This document shows positions 34,013 to 42,351 of a stretch of DNA of 64,000 bases, piece by piece (position 1 is the stretch's first letter; each line of letters opens with the position of its first letter). This stretch comes from Candidatus Enterocloster excrementipullorum (GTDB taxonomy: Bacteria > Bacillota > Clostridia > Lachnospirales > Lachnospiraceae), in contig DWWT01000058.1 in NCBI GenBank assembly GCA_019119575.1, positions 22,437-86,436 on the forward strand, written 5' to 3'. The notes under the pieces are model-generated. The model worked only from the letters and a program-made list of their open reading frames with translations. It made no database searches and was not told where the DNA came from. Made by a program: the position numbers and the translations under genes.

Positions 34013-35212
34013 TTACTGCACCAGCGCCAGGGTCTCTCTTGCGATCGCCAGCTCCTCGTTGGTGGGGATCAGCATTACTTTCACCTTGGAATTTGCGGAG
34101 GAAATCACACGCTCCTCGCCCCGGATATCGTTGGCCTCGTCGTCAATCTCCACACCCAGGTATCCCAGATAGCTGCAAATAGCTTTTCTTCCGGCCTTGT
34201 CGTTCTCGCCCACACCAGCGGTAAAGGCGATGGCGTCCACACCATTCATGGCCGCGGTGTATGCGCCGATGTACTTAGCCACCCGGTAAATGAAAGCGTC
34301 CAAAGCCACCTCAGCCAGATGGTTGCCCTCGGCCTTAGCCTTCTCAATGTCGCGGAAGTCGCTGGAGATTCCGTTTGTCATTCCGTAAACGCCGGACTTC
34401 TTATTCAGAATATTCAGCATCTCGTTGATGTCCTTGCCCTCTTTATTCATAACGAACTGGAGAACAGCCGGGTCCACGTCGCCGCTGCGGGTACCCATGA
34501 TCAGGCCCTCAAGCGGGGTGAGGCCCATGCTGGTGTCCACGCACTTTCCGCCAATGGAGGCGGACACGCTGGCGCCGTTGCCCAGATGGCAGACAATCAC
34601 CTTTGCGTTCTCGGGATCCAGACCGCCGAACTTGATGGCCTCTCTGGACACAAACATATGGCTGGTGCCGTGGAAGCCATAGCGGCGGATACCGTACTTC
34701 TCATAGTATTCGTGGGGAATCGCATACATATACGCCTTTTCCGGCATTGCCATACCGAAAGCCGTGTCAAATACTGCCACATTGGGCGTGCCGGGCATTG
34801 CGGCCTCGCAGGCTTCGATACCCATAAGGTTTGCCGGATTGTGCAGGGGGCCCAGATCGAAGCACTCTCTGATCACGCGCTTTACATCCTCATTCACAAT
34901 GATGGAATCGCTGTATACGGTTCCTCCGTGGAGCACGCGGTGGCCGATAGCAGAAATCTCGGATGTGCTCTTAATCACACCGTGATCCGGATCCTGCAGA
35001 GCCTCCATAACCAGCTCAATGGCTGTTTTGTGATTGGGCATGGGCTTCTCAATCACGAACTTGTCCTTGCCGGCCGGCTGATGGGTCAGCTTGGAGCCCT
35101 CGATACCGATGCGCTCGCACAGGCCCTTAGCCAGGACACCCTCGTTTGCCATGTCGATAAGCTGATACTTTAAGGAAGAGCTTCCGCAGTTGATAACTAA
35201 AATTTTCTTCAT
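34013..35212 (-). CDS. ackA: Acetate kinase
   Basis: A 399-residue enzyme that makes ATP and acetate from acetyl phosphate. The start MKKILVINCGSSSLKYQLID is the conserved first motif. VFDTAFGMAMPEKAYMYAIP near 180 and HLGNGASVSASIGGKCVDTS near 207 contain the family signatures, and GVGEND near 330 is the late one. It follows pta, separated by 191 bp of structured sequence. Confidence 0.98.
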   Translation of the reverse strand: MKKILVINCGSSSLKYQLIDMANEGVLAKGLCERIGIEGSKLTHQPAGKDKFVIEKPMPNHKTAIELVMEALQDPDHGVIKSTSEISAIGHRVLHGGTVYSDSIIVNEDVKRVIRECFDLGPLHNPANLMGIEACEAAMPGTPNVAVFDTAFGMAMPEKAYMYAIPHEYYEKYGIRRYGFHGTSHMFVSREAIKFGGLDPENAKVIVCHLGNGASVSASIGGKCVDTSMGLTPLEGLIMGTRSGDVDPAVLQFVMNKEGKDINEMLNILNKKSGVYGMTNGISSDFRDIEKAKAEGNHLAEVALDAFIYRVAKYIGAYTAAMNGVDAIAFTAGVGENDKAGRKAICSYLGYLGVEIDDEANDIRGEERVISSANSKVKVMLIPTNEELAIARETLALVQ

Positions 35213-35270
35213 CTAAATAATCTCCTATTTCTCTTATTAACTCACGTTTCCGTTCTCCCCGTCAGGCGTT

Positions 35271-35386
35271 CTGCCAGGCGGCCTCTCGGCTGCCTGGCAG
35301 CATCAGACATCCGTCCGATGGGGGAAACGGTGGCAAAACAGCCTTACAAGCTTGCTTGACGGCTGGTCTGCTGCCGTTTTCCCGCC
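35271..35386. other. Two structured hairpins between pta and ackA
   Basis: First, CTGCCAGGCGGCC (35271-35283) pairs with GGCTGCCTGGCAG (35288-35300) at 12 of 13 positions with a 4-base loop. Second, a long interrupted stem spans about 35319-35386, with outer arms GGGGGAAACGG and CCGTTTTCCC and inner arms AGCC/GGCT. Neither has a clear T tract. They may set the pta:ackA mRNA ratio or be processing sites. Confidence 0.6.
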
Positions 35387-35403
35387 CTCCGGATTGTTTT
35401 CAT

Positions 35404-36399
35404 TTAATTGTTCTGGCACTGTACGGCAGTGATCGCAACCACGCCTACGATATCATCTGCAGAGCAGCCTCTGGACAGATCGTTCACAGGCTTTGCGATG
35501 CCCTGGCACATGGGGCCGTAAGCCTCTGCCTTGCCAAGTCTCTGCACCAGCTTGTAGCCAATGTTGCCCGCATCCAGATCCGGGAATACCAGCACGTTGG
35601 CATGTCCCGCAACGGGGCTTCCCGGCGCCTTGGACTCACCGATCTCGGGAACAATCGCCGCGTCAAGCTGCAGCTCGCCGTCCAGCTCCAGCTCGGGAGC
35701 CATCTCCTTGGCGATCTTTGTAGCCTCTACCACCTTGTCCACATCCGCATGGGAAGCGCTTCCCTTGGAGGAGTGAGAAAGCATCGCCACCTTGGGCTCA
35801 TGTCCGGTCAGCATCTTAAAGCTCTCCGCGGAAGAAACCGCGATGGCTGCCAGCTCCTCGGGGTTGGGGTTCTGATTCAGTCCGCAGTCCGCAAACACAA
35901 AGGTTCCGTTGTCGCCCAGCTCACAGTCCGGAACTTCCATCAGGAAGAAGGCGGAAACCAGCTTGGTGCCCGGTTTCGTCTTAATCACCTGGAGGCAGGG
36001 GCGCAGGGTATTTGCCGTGGAGTGGCAGGCGCCGGAAACCATGCCGTCCGCGTCTCCCATCTTAATCATCAGACAGCCGTAGTATGCGTAATCGCTTAAA
36101 ATCGTCTCGCGGGCCTTCTCAGGAGTCATTCCCTTAGCCTTGCGAAGCTCTACAAACAGGTCGATGTAAGCCTGCGTCTTCTCATAGGTCTGCGGATTGA
36201 TAATCGTCGCGCCGGATACGTCCAGCCCCTTGCTGTGCTCGCCGATATCCTCGGGCGTACCAATGATAATCAGGTTTGCCAGGCCCTCCTTCAGAATTTT
36301 CTCAGCGGCAACCCAGGTCCTGCGGTCCATAGACTCGGGAAGGACAATGGTCTTCTTGTCCGCTTTCGCTTTTTCCTTAATAATGTCAATTACTGCCAT
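35404..36399 (-). CDS. pta: Phosphate acetyltransferase
   Basis: A 331-residue short-form enzyme that converts acetyl-CoA and phosphate to acetyl phosphate. Family signatures include IVLPESMDRRTWVAAEKIL near residue 20, SGACHSTANTLRPCLQVI near 143, and the C-terminal VFPDLDAGNIGYKLVQRLG near 285. It lacks the N-terminal DRTGG extension of the E. coli protein. AAAGGGG precedes the start. With ackA it forms the acetate pathway of fermentation. Confidence 0.97.
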   Translation of the reverse strand: MAVIDIIKEKAKADKKTIVLPESMDRRTWVAAEKILKEGLANLIIIGTPEDIGEHSKGLDVSGATIINPQTYEKTQAYIDLFVELRKAKGMTPEKARETILSDYAYYGCLMIKMGDADGMVSGACHSTANTLRPCLQVIKTKPGTKLVSAFFLMEVPDCELGDNGTFVFADCGLNQNPNPEELAAIAVSSAESFKMLTGHEPKVAMLSHSSKGSASHADVDKVVEATKIAKEMAPELELDGELQLDAAIVPEIGESKAPGSPVAGHANVLVFPDLDAGNIGYKLVQRLGKAEAYGPMCQGIAKPVNDLSRGCSADDIVGVVAITAVQCQNN

Positions 36400-36495
36400 G
36401 GTTCATACCCCTTTCGTGATTTTAAGGCAGCCGCTCAGAACGGCGGATAAGAAGATGCGCCGGCCTAAACTGTTGCCTTTTAAGCATATACACTA

Positions 36496-36524
36496 ATTAT
36501 ATACGGACTGGGTGGGGGAAACAA
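36496..36524 (-). promoter_or_regulatory. Promoter of pta-ackA
   Basis: On the minus strand TTGTTT (plus 36519-36524), a 17-bp spacer and TATAAT (plus 36496-36501). About 10 bp upstream is GCAAATTTTTGC, a small inverted repeat similar in its half-sites to the one at the Crp/Fnr gene promoter. Confidence 0.6.
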
Positions 36525-36568
36525 GCTGAATTTAGCAAATTTTTGCACTTTTTTCGATACCTATAATT

Positions 36569-37093
36569 CTATATCGCGCCAATATGTCTATATTCCCGCG
36601 GAGTACAGCTATAAAACCGTTTAAACATTTTTGCAAAATTGCTGGGGCTTTCAAAACCACAATAAGCGGCCACCTCTGAAATGCTGCTTGCGGGATTTGC
36701 GAGCAGCATTTCTGCGCCCTGCATAACCCGGTATTTCAGCAAATATTGGACAGGAGATATCTGAAGCATTTTTTTAAAGCACCGCAGGCATTCCCGTTCG
36801 CTGACATCCGCAGCACCGGCAATCTCTTTCAGAGACAGGTTATCCGCAAAATTCCTGTGCAGAAAATTCAGCATTTTTTGGATGCGAATGGTGTCCTGGT
36901 CTGACAATGCTGCCTGTACATTCAGCCGCGATTCAAATTTTTCATAAAGGCAGAAGCATATGCGGGAGAGATTTTCGCGGACGATAAACTCAACCCCGCG
37001 GCTGTCATTTTCCAGAGCGTCAAAAGCACAGTTGAACCAGGCAGATACCTGCTGACTAAAATCGGGCTCAATCTGCACAGGGAGAGGGCGAAA
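36569..37093 (-). pseudogene. AraC-family regulator, N-terminal domain lost
   Basis: Residues of the C-terminal AraC DNA-binding domain are clear (DNLSLKEIAGAADVSERECL, then ISEVAAYCGFESPSNFAKMF near the end), and about 60 linker residues before them look genuine. Upstream of about 37093 the open frame continues to 37318, but there it only reads the antisense of a VOC-protein remnant, with no sensor domain. The normal cupin-type N-terminal half (about 120 residues) is missing, and no ribosome site fits. The gene is most likely a 5'-truncated remnant made by a deletion. Confidence 0.7.
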
Positions 37094-37267
37094 AGATTTT
37101 TTGAGAAATATTTTGGAGCAATTTCCGGCGATGGATATCACAACAAAAAGACAGGCTTTCGTTCCTATTTTCTTTCCTTTGATGATGGCCCGCGTACAAC
37201 GGGCGACGGCTATTATGAAAGCTGCATCGTGGATATCGAAAAAAACCAAATTGAGATAACGGTTTAA
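37094..37267 (+). pseudogene. Remnant of a VOC-family (glyoxalase-like) protein
   Basis: The plus strand reads RFFEKYFGAISGDGYHNKK, then TGFRSYFLSFDDGPR, then TTGDGYYESCIVDIEKNQIE and a stop at 37267. These match the first and last parts of a small VOC/glyoxalase protein (about 125 residues), with the start and a central stretch of about 50-60 residues missing between DDG and GDGYYES. It has no start codon or ribosome site. It directly abuts the truncated AraC gene, marking a deletion scar. Confidence 0.75.
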
Positions 37268-37301
37268 AAGCCTGGCTTTCCCGTACATGGATATGGAGCA
37301 G

Positions 37302-37330
37302 AAAAAACGGAACGGCAAATCGCCGCTCCG
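37302..37330 (-). terminator. Terminator after darA
   Basis: On the minus strand a 9-bp stem (arms 37322-37330 and 37308-37316, one G-U pair) with a 5-base loop is followed by six T. Confidence 0.8.
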
Positions 37331-37367
37331 GCTTTCTGATCACGATTCAATGATCGCTGTATCGGAT

Positions 37368-37700
37368 TTATATTTTTTCGTAGCGCTCCACATTGACAAC
37401 AAAGATCGTTGCGCCGCCCACCTCAACATGCATGGGCATCGTCGCGTAATTCACCATGCTGGTGCCCGATATATAGGGCATGTTCACCGTCAGCTTCTGG
37501 TGCTGGCCGCACTCCTGCTTGATGAGGGAGATGACCTCATCCACCTTCTCATCCTCCGCGCCGATCATCAAAGTGGTGTTCCCCTTGCGCAGGAAGCCTC
37601 CCGTTGTGGACAGGCGGGTCACACTATAGTGGTGCTGGGTGAGCTGGCTCACCACATCGTCCTCATTGTCATTTCTCACAATTGCATAAATCATCTTCAT
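37368..37700 (-). CDS. darA: c-di-AMP receptor DarA (PII-like)
   Basis: A 110-residue PII-like signalling protein (DarA/PstA family) that binds c-di-AMP as a trimer. Start at 37700 (MKMIYAIVRNDNEDDV), with AAGGAGG upstream; a 25-residue extension has no site. Typical features are RLSTTGGFLRKGNTTLMIG (residues 30-48, the binding loop region) and MPMHVEVGGATIFVVNVERY at the end. Its ligand is made by the CdaA encoded at 17.0-17.9 kb. It stands alone with its own promoter and terminator. Confidence 0.95.
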   Translation of the reverse strand: MKMIYAIVRNDNEDDVVSQLTQHHYSVTRLSTTGGFLRKGNTTLMIGAEDEKVDEVISLIKQECGQHQKLTVNMPYISGTSMVNYATMPMHVEVGGATIFVVNVERYEKI

Positions 37701-37763
37701 AAGCAGAACCTCCTTGCCACGTTGAGGCGTCCTTCTCAGGGACGCACCCAGCTTATTTAGGAT

Positions 37764-37772
37764 ATTATACCA
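37764..37772 (-). promoter_or_regulatory. Extended -10 promoter of darA
   Basis: On the minus strand TGGTATAAT (TATAAT at plus 37764-37769), an extended -10 without a clear -35. The leader then contains a small hairpin, GCGTCC/GGACGC (37727-37745), just before the ribosome site. Confidence 0.6.
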
Positions 37773-37844
37773 CACTTTCGCGCAGATGGGGAGAATTTTC
37801 TTACTTTTTATGCTATATTTGTTGTTATCTCTTGCAATCCTCCT

Positions 37845-39185
37845 CTATGCCTTCTTTTGTTCCAGCGCTATCCCAATCAACCGATCCGTCTGATCTGCCA
37901 TAAACAGCGGGATATTCAGCATATCGTCATCCAGCTTCAGATTATCCAGTGAGAAACGCACGCGCAGTTTTACCTTATCTGGGAACAGTTCCTTAAACTT
38001 CCTGAGACTCTTGCTGGCGGTGTTGGCTTCGGACTTGACTTCCACAGGGAAAATCTCGTTTTCGCGCTGAATCAGGAAGTCCACTTCATAAGGAGGATTT
38101 GTCCGTGTCCAGTACCGGGGAACCACTTCAAATTGTGTAATAAACGTCTGAAGCACAAAGTTTTCTGTTAATGCCCCTTTGAATTCCGTAAACAGACGGT
38201 TGCCCTCTCCAAAGGCGGTTGGCGCCAGCTGCGCCATTCGGCGGAGCAGCCCCACATCTGCCAAATAAATTTTAAAGGCAGAAAGATCGTCGTAGGCTGC
38301 TATGGGAAGGCCAGGAGCTGTACTTCGGTAAATCTTGTGCACCAGACCGGCATCCACCAGCCATTGCAAAGCGTCCTCATATTCACGGGCCCGCGCGCCC
38401 TCTTTGACAACTTTATAAATAAACTTTTTGTTCTCTCTCGCCAGCTGGGACGGTATCGATTTCCAGACCATCGAAATCTTGGGGAATTCGCTGACGTTGG
38501 GATGCTTTGCAAAGTCTCTCTCATAGGCAGCAATAATCCCGGACAAGGCTTCCTGCATGGCGTCTACATCCCGTGCCTCTGTCCACATCTTGACAGGTTC
38601 CGGCATACCCCCGGTCACATAGTACATCTTGAGCTTTTCATACAGAGGATTAAAGAAAGCGTCAGGAATCGGCTCAATCGTGTTGACCATTTCCAGATAG
38701 TTTGCCAGGTTCCCATCCCCGTTGGCCAGCAGGAATTCTGTGAAGGTCATGGGGGCAATCTGCATAAAGTTGACTTTACCCACGGGGAAAGACGAAGGCT
38801 TTGCCAGGGCAATACCCAGGAGCGAGCCGGCGCAGGCAATGTGATACTGCGGAGCGTTCTCACAAAAATATTTCATGGAGTTGATGACTTTGGGACAATC
38901 CTGGACTTCGTCAAAAATAATGAGGGTTTTTTCCGGCAGAATCTTTTGACCGCTTGCCAGCATCATATTCTGTAAAATTCGGTCTACATCCTTTGTAGTT
39001 TCAAAGAACTGCCTGTACTCTTCGTTTTCATCGAAGTTAAAATAAGCAGTATTTTCGTAATAGCGTTTGCCGAACTCTTTCAGAATCCAGGTCTTGCCTA
39101 CCTGCCGCACACCTTTTAAAATCAGAGGCTTGCGATAGGGAGAATTTTTCCAGTTCAGCAGTTTCTTCATAATCAATCGTTCCAT
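37845..39185 (-). CDS. AAA-14/DUF4143 family ATPase
   Basis: A 446-residue cytoplasmic protein. N-terminal AAA domain: Walker A GVRQVGKTW near residue 29, Walker B LIIFDEVQDCP near 90, sensor ACAGSLLG near 118. The C-terminal DUF4143 part has a nuclease-like motif, PYEVDFLIQRENEIFPVEVKSE near 370 (D-E-K of the PD-D/ExK fold). Such proteins are common, often lone, and their role is unknown. The start at 39185 is preferred for spacing to an AGGA site; 39191 is also possible. Upstream, CACATTTTTATT occurs twice and may bind a regulator. Confidence 0.88.
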   Translation of the reverse strand: MERLIMKKLLNWKNSPYRKPLILKGVRQVGKTWILKEFGKRYYENTAYFNFDENEEYRQFFETTKDVDRILQNMMLASGQKILPEKTLIIFDEVQDCPKVINSMKYFCENAPQYHIACAGSLLGIALAKPSSFPVGKVNFMQIAPMTFTEFLLANGDGNLANYLEMVNTIEPIPDAFFNPLYEKLKMYYVTGGMPEPVKMWTEARDVDAMQEALSGIIAAYERDFAKHPNVSEFPKISMVWKSIPSQLARENKKFIYKVVKEGARAREYEDALQWLVDAGLVHKIYRSTAPGLPIAAYDDLSAFKIYLADVGLLRRMAQLAPTAFGEGNRLFTEFKGALTENFVLQTFITQFEVVPRYWTRTNPPYEVDFLIQRENEIFPVEVKSEANTASKSLRKFKELFPDKVKLRVRFSLDNLKLDDDMLNIPLFMADQTDRLIGIALEQKKA

Positions 39186-39278
39186 ATACATATCCTATCA
39201 CATTTTTATTGGGAATTTTGTGTTTTTTATCACATTTTTATTATATATGAAAGCCATAAAAATTACAAGCCGGATGGC

Positions 39279-39323
39279 AAAAAAGAACGCTTCCAGGTTT
39301 TTTGCGCCTGTCAGCGTTCTTTT
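39279..39323 (-). terminator. Terminator after htrA
   Basis: AAAAGAACGCT (39281-39291) and AGCGTTCTTTT (39313-39323) form a perfect 11-bp stem, followed on the minus strand by a T run. Confidence 0.85.
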
Positions 39324-39399
39324 CTGTCTTTAAAAGATTTTTCACAGCTCCTCATCTCAGCCTATGAGCCATATTTCTGCCGTGCGTTCCTGCCGGCCA

Positions 39400-40848
39400 T
39401 TACTGATTGGCTTCGTCCGCAGGCCTGCTTCCCAGGGTGATTTCCACCTCATGCTCCACATAGGCCCCGTCGGTCAGGGACTGAACGGTCAGCGTCACGG
39501 TGGTGCCGCTCTTATAATAGGTCAGCATCTGCACCAGCTCTTCTTTGTTGGATACGGATTGGCCGTCAAACTTGGTGATAATGTCTTTCTCGCGCAAATC
39601 GGAATTTGCCGCGGCTCCATCCTCCATAATCTTGTAAACATATACGCCGATGGGCATTCCAAACTGCTGGGAAGATGCGGAGTCAATGTTGATGCATTGG
39701 ATACCCAGGTATCCCTGCTCCTCCACGGGCACCTCCACGCGGGTCTGTTTTGTCATCAGATTATTCAAGATCTCCTGCGCCTTGGAGATGGGGATCGCAA
39801 ATCCCATGCCCTCCACTTCGGTGGAAGCAGTCTTGGCTGCATTGATGCCAATCAGGTTTCCGTTCATATCCAGAAGTGCGCCGCCGCTGTTTCCAGGGTT
39901 GATGGCCGCATCGGTCTGGATAAATGTCCTTGTAATTCCATTTTCATCTGTGATCTCCCGGTCAAGGGCGCTCACATAGCCCACGGTTACGGACTGGCCA
40001 TATCCCAGCGCGTTTCCGATCGCAATTACCTGCTGTCCGACCTTCAGATCATCCGAACTTCCGATGGTTGCCACCTTGATTTTGCTCATGGTGTCATTCT
40101 CAATATCGGAGAGCTGCACGGCGATGATTGCCAAATCCGTTGCGGAATCTGTTCCTTTTACCGCCGCGGACACTGCCTTATCATCCACAAAGGTAACCGT
40201 GAGATCCTCTGCTCCGGATACAACGTGGTTGTTGGTGGCAATAAGAAGCTCTGTGTCATTCTGCCCTACAATGATTCCGGAACCGCTGCTCTGAGCCGTA
40301 TAGGTCTGAGGCATTCCAAAGAAATCTCTCTGCTCAATGGTCATCGTATCATTGATCGCCACGATCGAGGGCATTGCCGCATCCACAATAGAGGACACAT
40401 CGTTCACCGTGGATACCGGAGTGTTCTGTCCGTCTGTTCCCGGAGTGGTCACCGCGGGTACTGCCTGCTGAAGCTGGGCCTGCGTCTCTGCCTGAGCCGT
40501 CTCATTTGTGAGGCCGGTCATGGCAGCTCCTACATAGTTGACTCCGGTCATCACACCGCCGGACACGGCTCCGAAGAGAACGGCCGCCGCTGTGATTCCC
40601 GCAGCTTTCTTTGCCCAACCGCTCTTCTTGTGGTGCCGGCCTCCGTCAGGCGCTGGCTGCCCCTGGAAGGAGGCGTTGCCGGAATAGCTGTTTGCTGCTC
40701 CGCTGTTCTGGGAAGCCGTATTCCATCCCTGTTCCTGTCTGCTTTCATTCTGCCGGGACTCCTCCTCCCGTGCCGCATATCCGCTGCTGTTATCTGAAGG
40801 AGTTGTCCAGTTCACTGTATTTTTCTCCCTGTTATCATTCTCGTACAT
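39400..40848 (-). CDS. htrA: HtrA-like membrane-anchored serine protease
   Basis: A 482-residue trypsin-like protease with PDZ domain. A 75-residue acidic, Asn/Ser/Gln-rich cytoplasmic segment precedes one membrane helix (AAGITAAAVLFGAVSGGVMTG near 90). The catalytic triad is visible: ATNNHVVSGA (His), TDLAIIAVQ (Asp) and NPGNSGGALLDM (Ser). A single PDZ domain covers about residues 385-475. The start at 40848 has GGGG eight bases upstream. It should degrade misfolded proteins on the outer face of the membrane. Confidence 0.93.
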   Translation of the reverse strand: MYENDNREKNTVNWTTPSDNSSGYAAREEESRQNESRQEQGWNTASQNSGAANSYSGNASFQGQPAPDGGRHHKKSGWAKKAAGITAAAVLFGAVSGGVMTGVNYVGAAMTGLTNETAQAETQAQLQQAVPAVTTPGTDGQNTPVSTVNDVSSIVDAAMPSIVAINDTMTIEQRDFFGMPQTYTAQSSGSGIIVGQNDTELLIATNNHVVSGAEDLTVTFVDDKAVSAAVKGTDSATDLAIIAVQLSDIENDTMSKIKVATIGSSDDLKVGQQVIAIGNALGYGQSVTVGYVSALDREITDENGITRTFIQTDAAINPGNSGGALLDMNGNLIGINAAKTASTEVEGMGFAIPISKAQEILNNLMTKQTRVEVPVEEQGYLGIQCINIDSASSQQFGMPIGVYVYKIMEDGAAANSDLREKDIITKFDGQSVSNKEELVQMLTYYKSGTTVTLTVQSLTDGAYVEHEVEITLGSRPADEANQ

Positions 40849-41004
40849 ACATAAGTCCCCTTTCTATCTATACCCTATGGAATTTCCGTCTGGTCTTTTT
40901 CCTTTTGACAGTTTATACTATACTCATGTTTTGTGGTGAAATTGTGAATCAATTATGGATTATTTGTGACAAAAACATAACCAATGTCTAAAGGAGGACA
41001 TTCC

Positions 41005-42300
41005 ATGAAGACCGTCGGCATCATCGCTGAGTACAATCCCTTTCACAGCGGACACCTCTATCATATACAAATGGCCAAAAAGCAGACCGGCGCCGCCTTC
41101 TGCGTGGCTGCCATAAGCGGCGATTTTGTCCAGAGAGGCGGTCCTGCTCTTTATGATAAATACCTGCGCACCCGCATGGCCCTTATCTGCGGAGCGGATC
41201 TGGTGGTGGAAATTCCCTCCCTCTTTGCCACGGGGAGCGCGGAGGATTTTGCCGCCTGCTCCGTGGCCCTTCTCTCCGGACTGGGAGCTGTGGACTTTTT
41301 GTGTTTCGGAAGCGAGGAGGGCGATACCGCGCCCATTCTCCACGCGGCTTCCCTGCTGACAGAAGAAAGCCCCCTATTCTCCGCCCGGATCAAGGAGGAA
41401 TTGCGCCGGGGCGCCAGCTGGCCCCAGGCCAGAAATACCGCCCTCCTGGCCATGGTCCGGGAGGATGAGGCCGGGCAGGCGGGAAACCGAAAAGCCGATT
41501 GGAACCGCCTTTTGGGATCCCCAAACAATCTTCTGGGCATCGAATACTGCAAATCCATTCTGCGCCAAAAAAGCCATCTGATCCCGGTGACAATCAAGCG
41601 GGAGGGAAGCGGATACCATGAGCAGAATGTGGAGGACGGGCGCCAGGCCTCGGCCTCGGCCATCCGGGCCATTCTGGAGGATCCGTATTTTTCCTGGCAG
41701 GAGACTGCGCAGGAAAAGAACAGGGATATCTCCCGCCTCCTCCCCCACATTCCGGAGGCCATTCTTCCCCTCTATAGAGAAGGGCGTCCGCTGTGCGCGG
41801 ATGATTTTTCCCTGGCCCTCCATCTCGCCCTGCTCGCCTTAGACCGGGAGGGAACGGATTTTTCCCTGTACGAGGGCGTATCCGCGGAGCTTGCCGGCCG
41901 GCTGAAGGGCTGCCTTTTGGACTACTGCGGCTGGGAAGGGCGGATCGCCCAGCTGAAAACCCGTCAGTATACCTACACCCGGATCAGCCGAAGCCTTCTC
42001 CATCTCCTGCTGGGAATGACAAAGGAGGATGCAGCGCGGGCCCGGAAAGCAGGTTTTGCTCCCTACGCCCGGGTTCTTGGATTCCGCAGGGAAGCCGCTC
42101 CCCTTCTCTCCGCAGTCAAAAAAAGATCCGCCATTCCTCTGGTCACGAAGATGGCGGACAGCGGCCGGATCCTGGAAGGGCAGGCCCTTGCCATGCTCCG
42201 GCAGGATATATATGCCAGCCACCTGCGCCAGGGCGCGGAGGCCATCCGGTACAAAACCCCGGTGCGCAATGAGTACAACCACCCCATCTGCATTGTATGA
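41005..42300 (+). CDS. tmcAL: tRNA(Met) cytidine acetate ligase
   Basis: A 431-residue enzyme (formerly YlbM/DUF795) that acetylates the wobble cytidine of elongator tRNA-Met using acetate and ATP. The nucleotidyltransferase motif AEYNPFHSGHLYHI begins at residue 8, with the HxGH-type signature, and ISGDFVQRGGPALYDK follows near 40. The ATG at 41005 has AAAGGAGG upstream. It converges with the methyltransferase gene. Confidence 0.93.
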   Translation: MKTVGIIAEYNPFHSGHLYHIQMAKKQTGAAFCVAAISGDFVQRGGPALYDKYLRTRMALICGADLVVEIPSLFATGSAEDFAACSVALLSGLGAVDFLCFGSEEGDTAPILHAASLLTEESPLFSARIKEELRRGASWPQARNTALLAMVREDEAGQAGNRKADWNRLLGSPNNLLGIEYCKSILRQKSHLIPVTIKREGSGYHEQNVEDGRQASASAIRAILEDPYFSWQETAQEKNRDISRLLPHIPEAILPLYREGRPLCADDFSLALHLALLALDREGTDFSLYEGVSAELAGRLKGCLLDYCGWEGRIAQLKTRQYTYTRISRSLLHLLLGMTKEDAARARKAGFAPYARVLGFRREAAPLLSAVKKRSAIPLVTKMADSGRILEGQALAMLRQDIYASHLRQGAEAIRYKTPVRNEYNHPICIV

Positions 42301-42351
42301 CGGAATCAAAAGGTGCCGGACGGGCCGGAACGTTTTTTCCAAAAGCCGAAT

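Noticed and set aside
33953..35173. 406-residue plus-strand open frame opposite ackA
   Set aside because: Mirror frame of acetate kinase, no ribosome site, and its start lies in the rpmF promoter region.
36400..36568. Possible small gene upstream of pta
   Set aside because: Only a promoter and weak hairpin are visible; no ribosome site with a convincing frame.
39364..40797. 477-residue plus-strand open frame opposite htrA
   Set aside because: Antisense shadow; the trypsin triad and PDZ domain on the minus strand are decisive.
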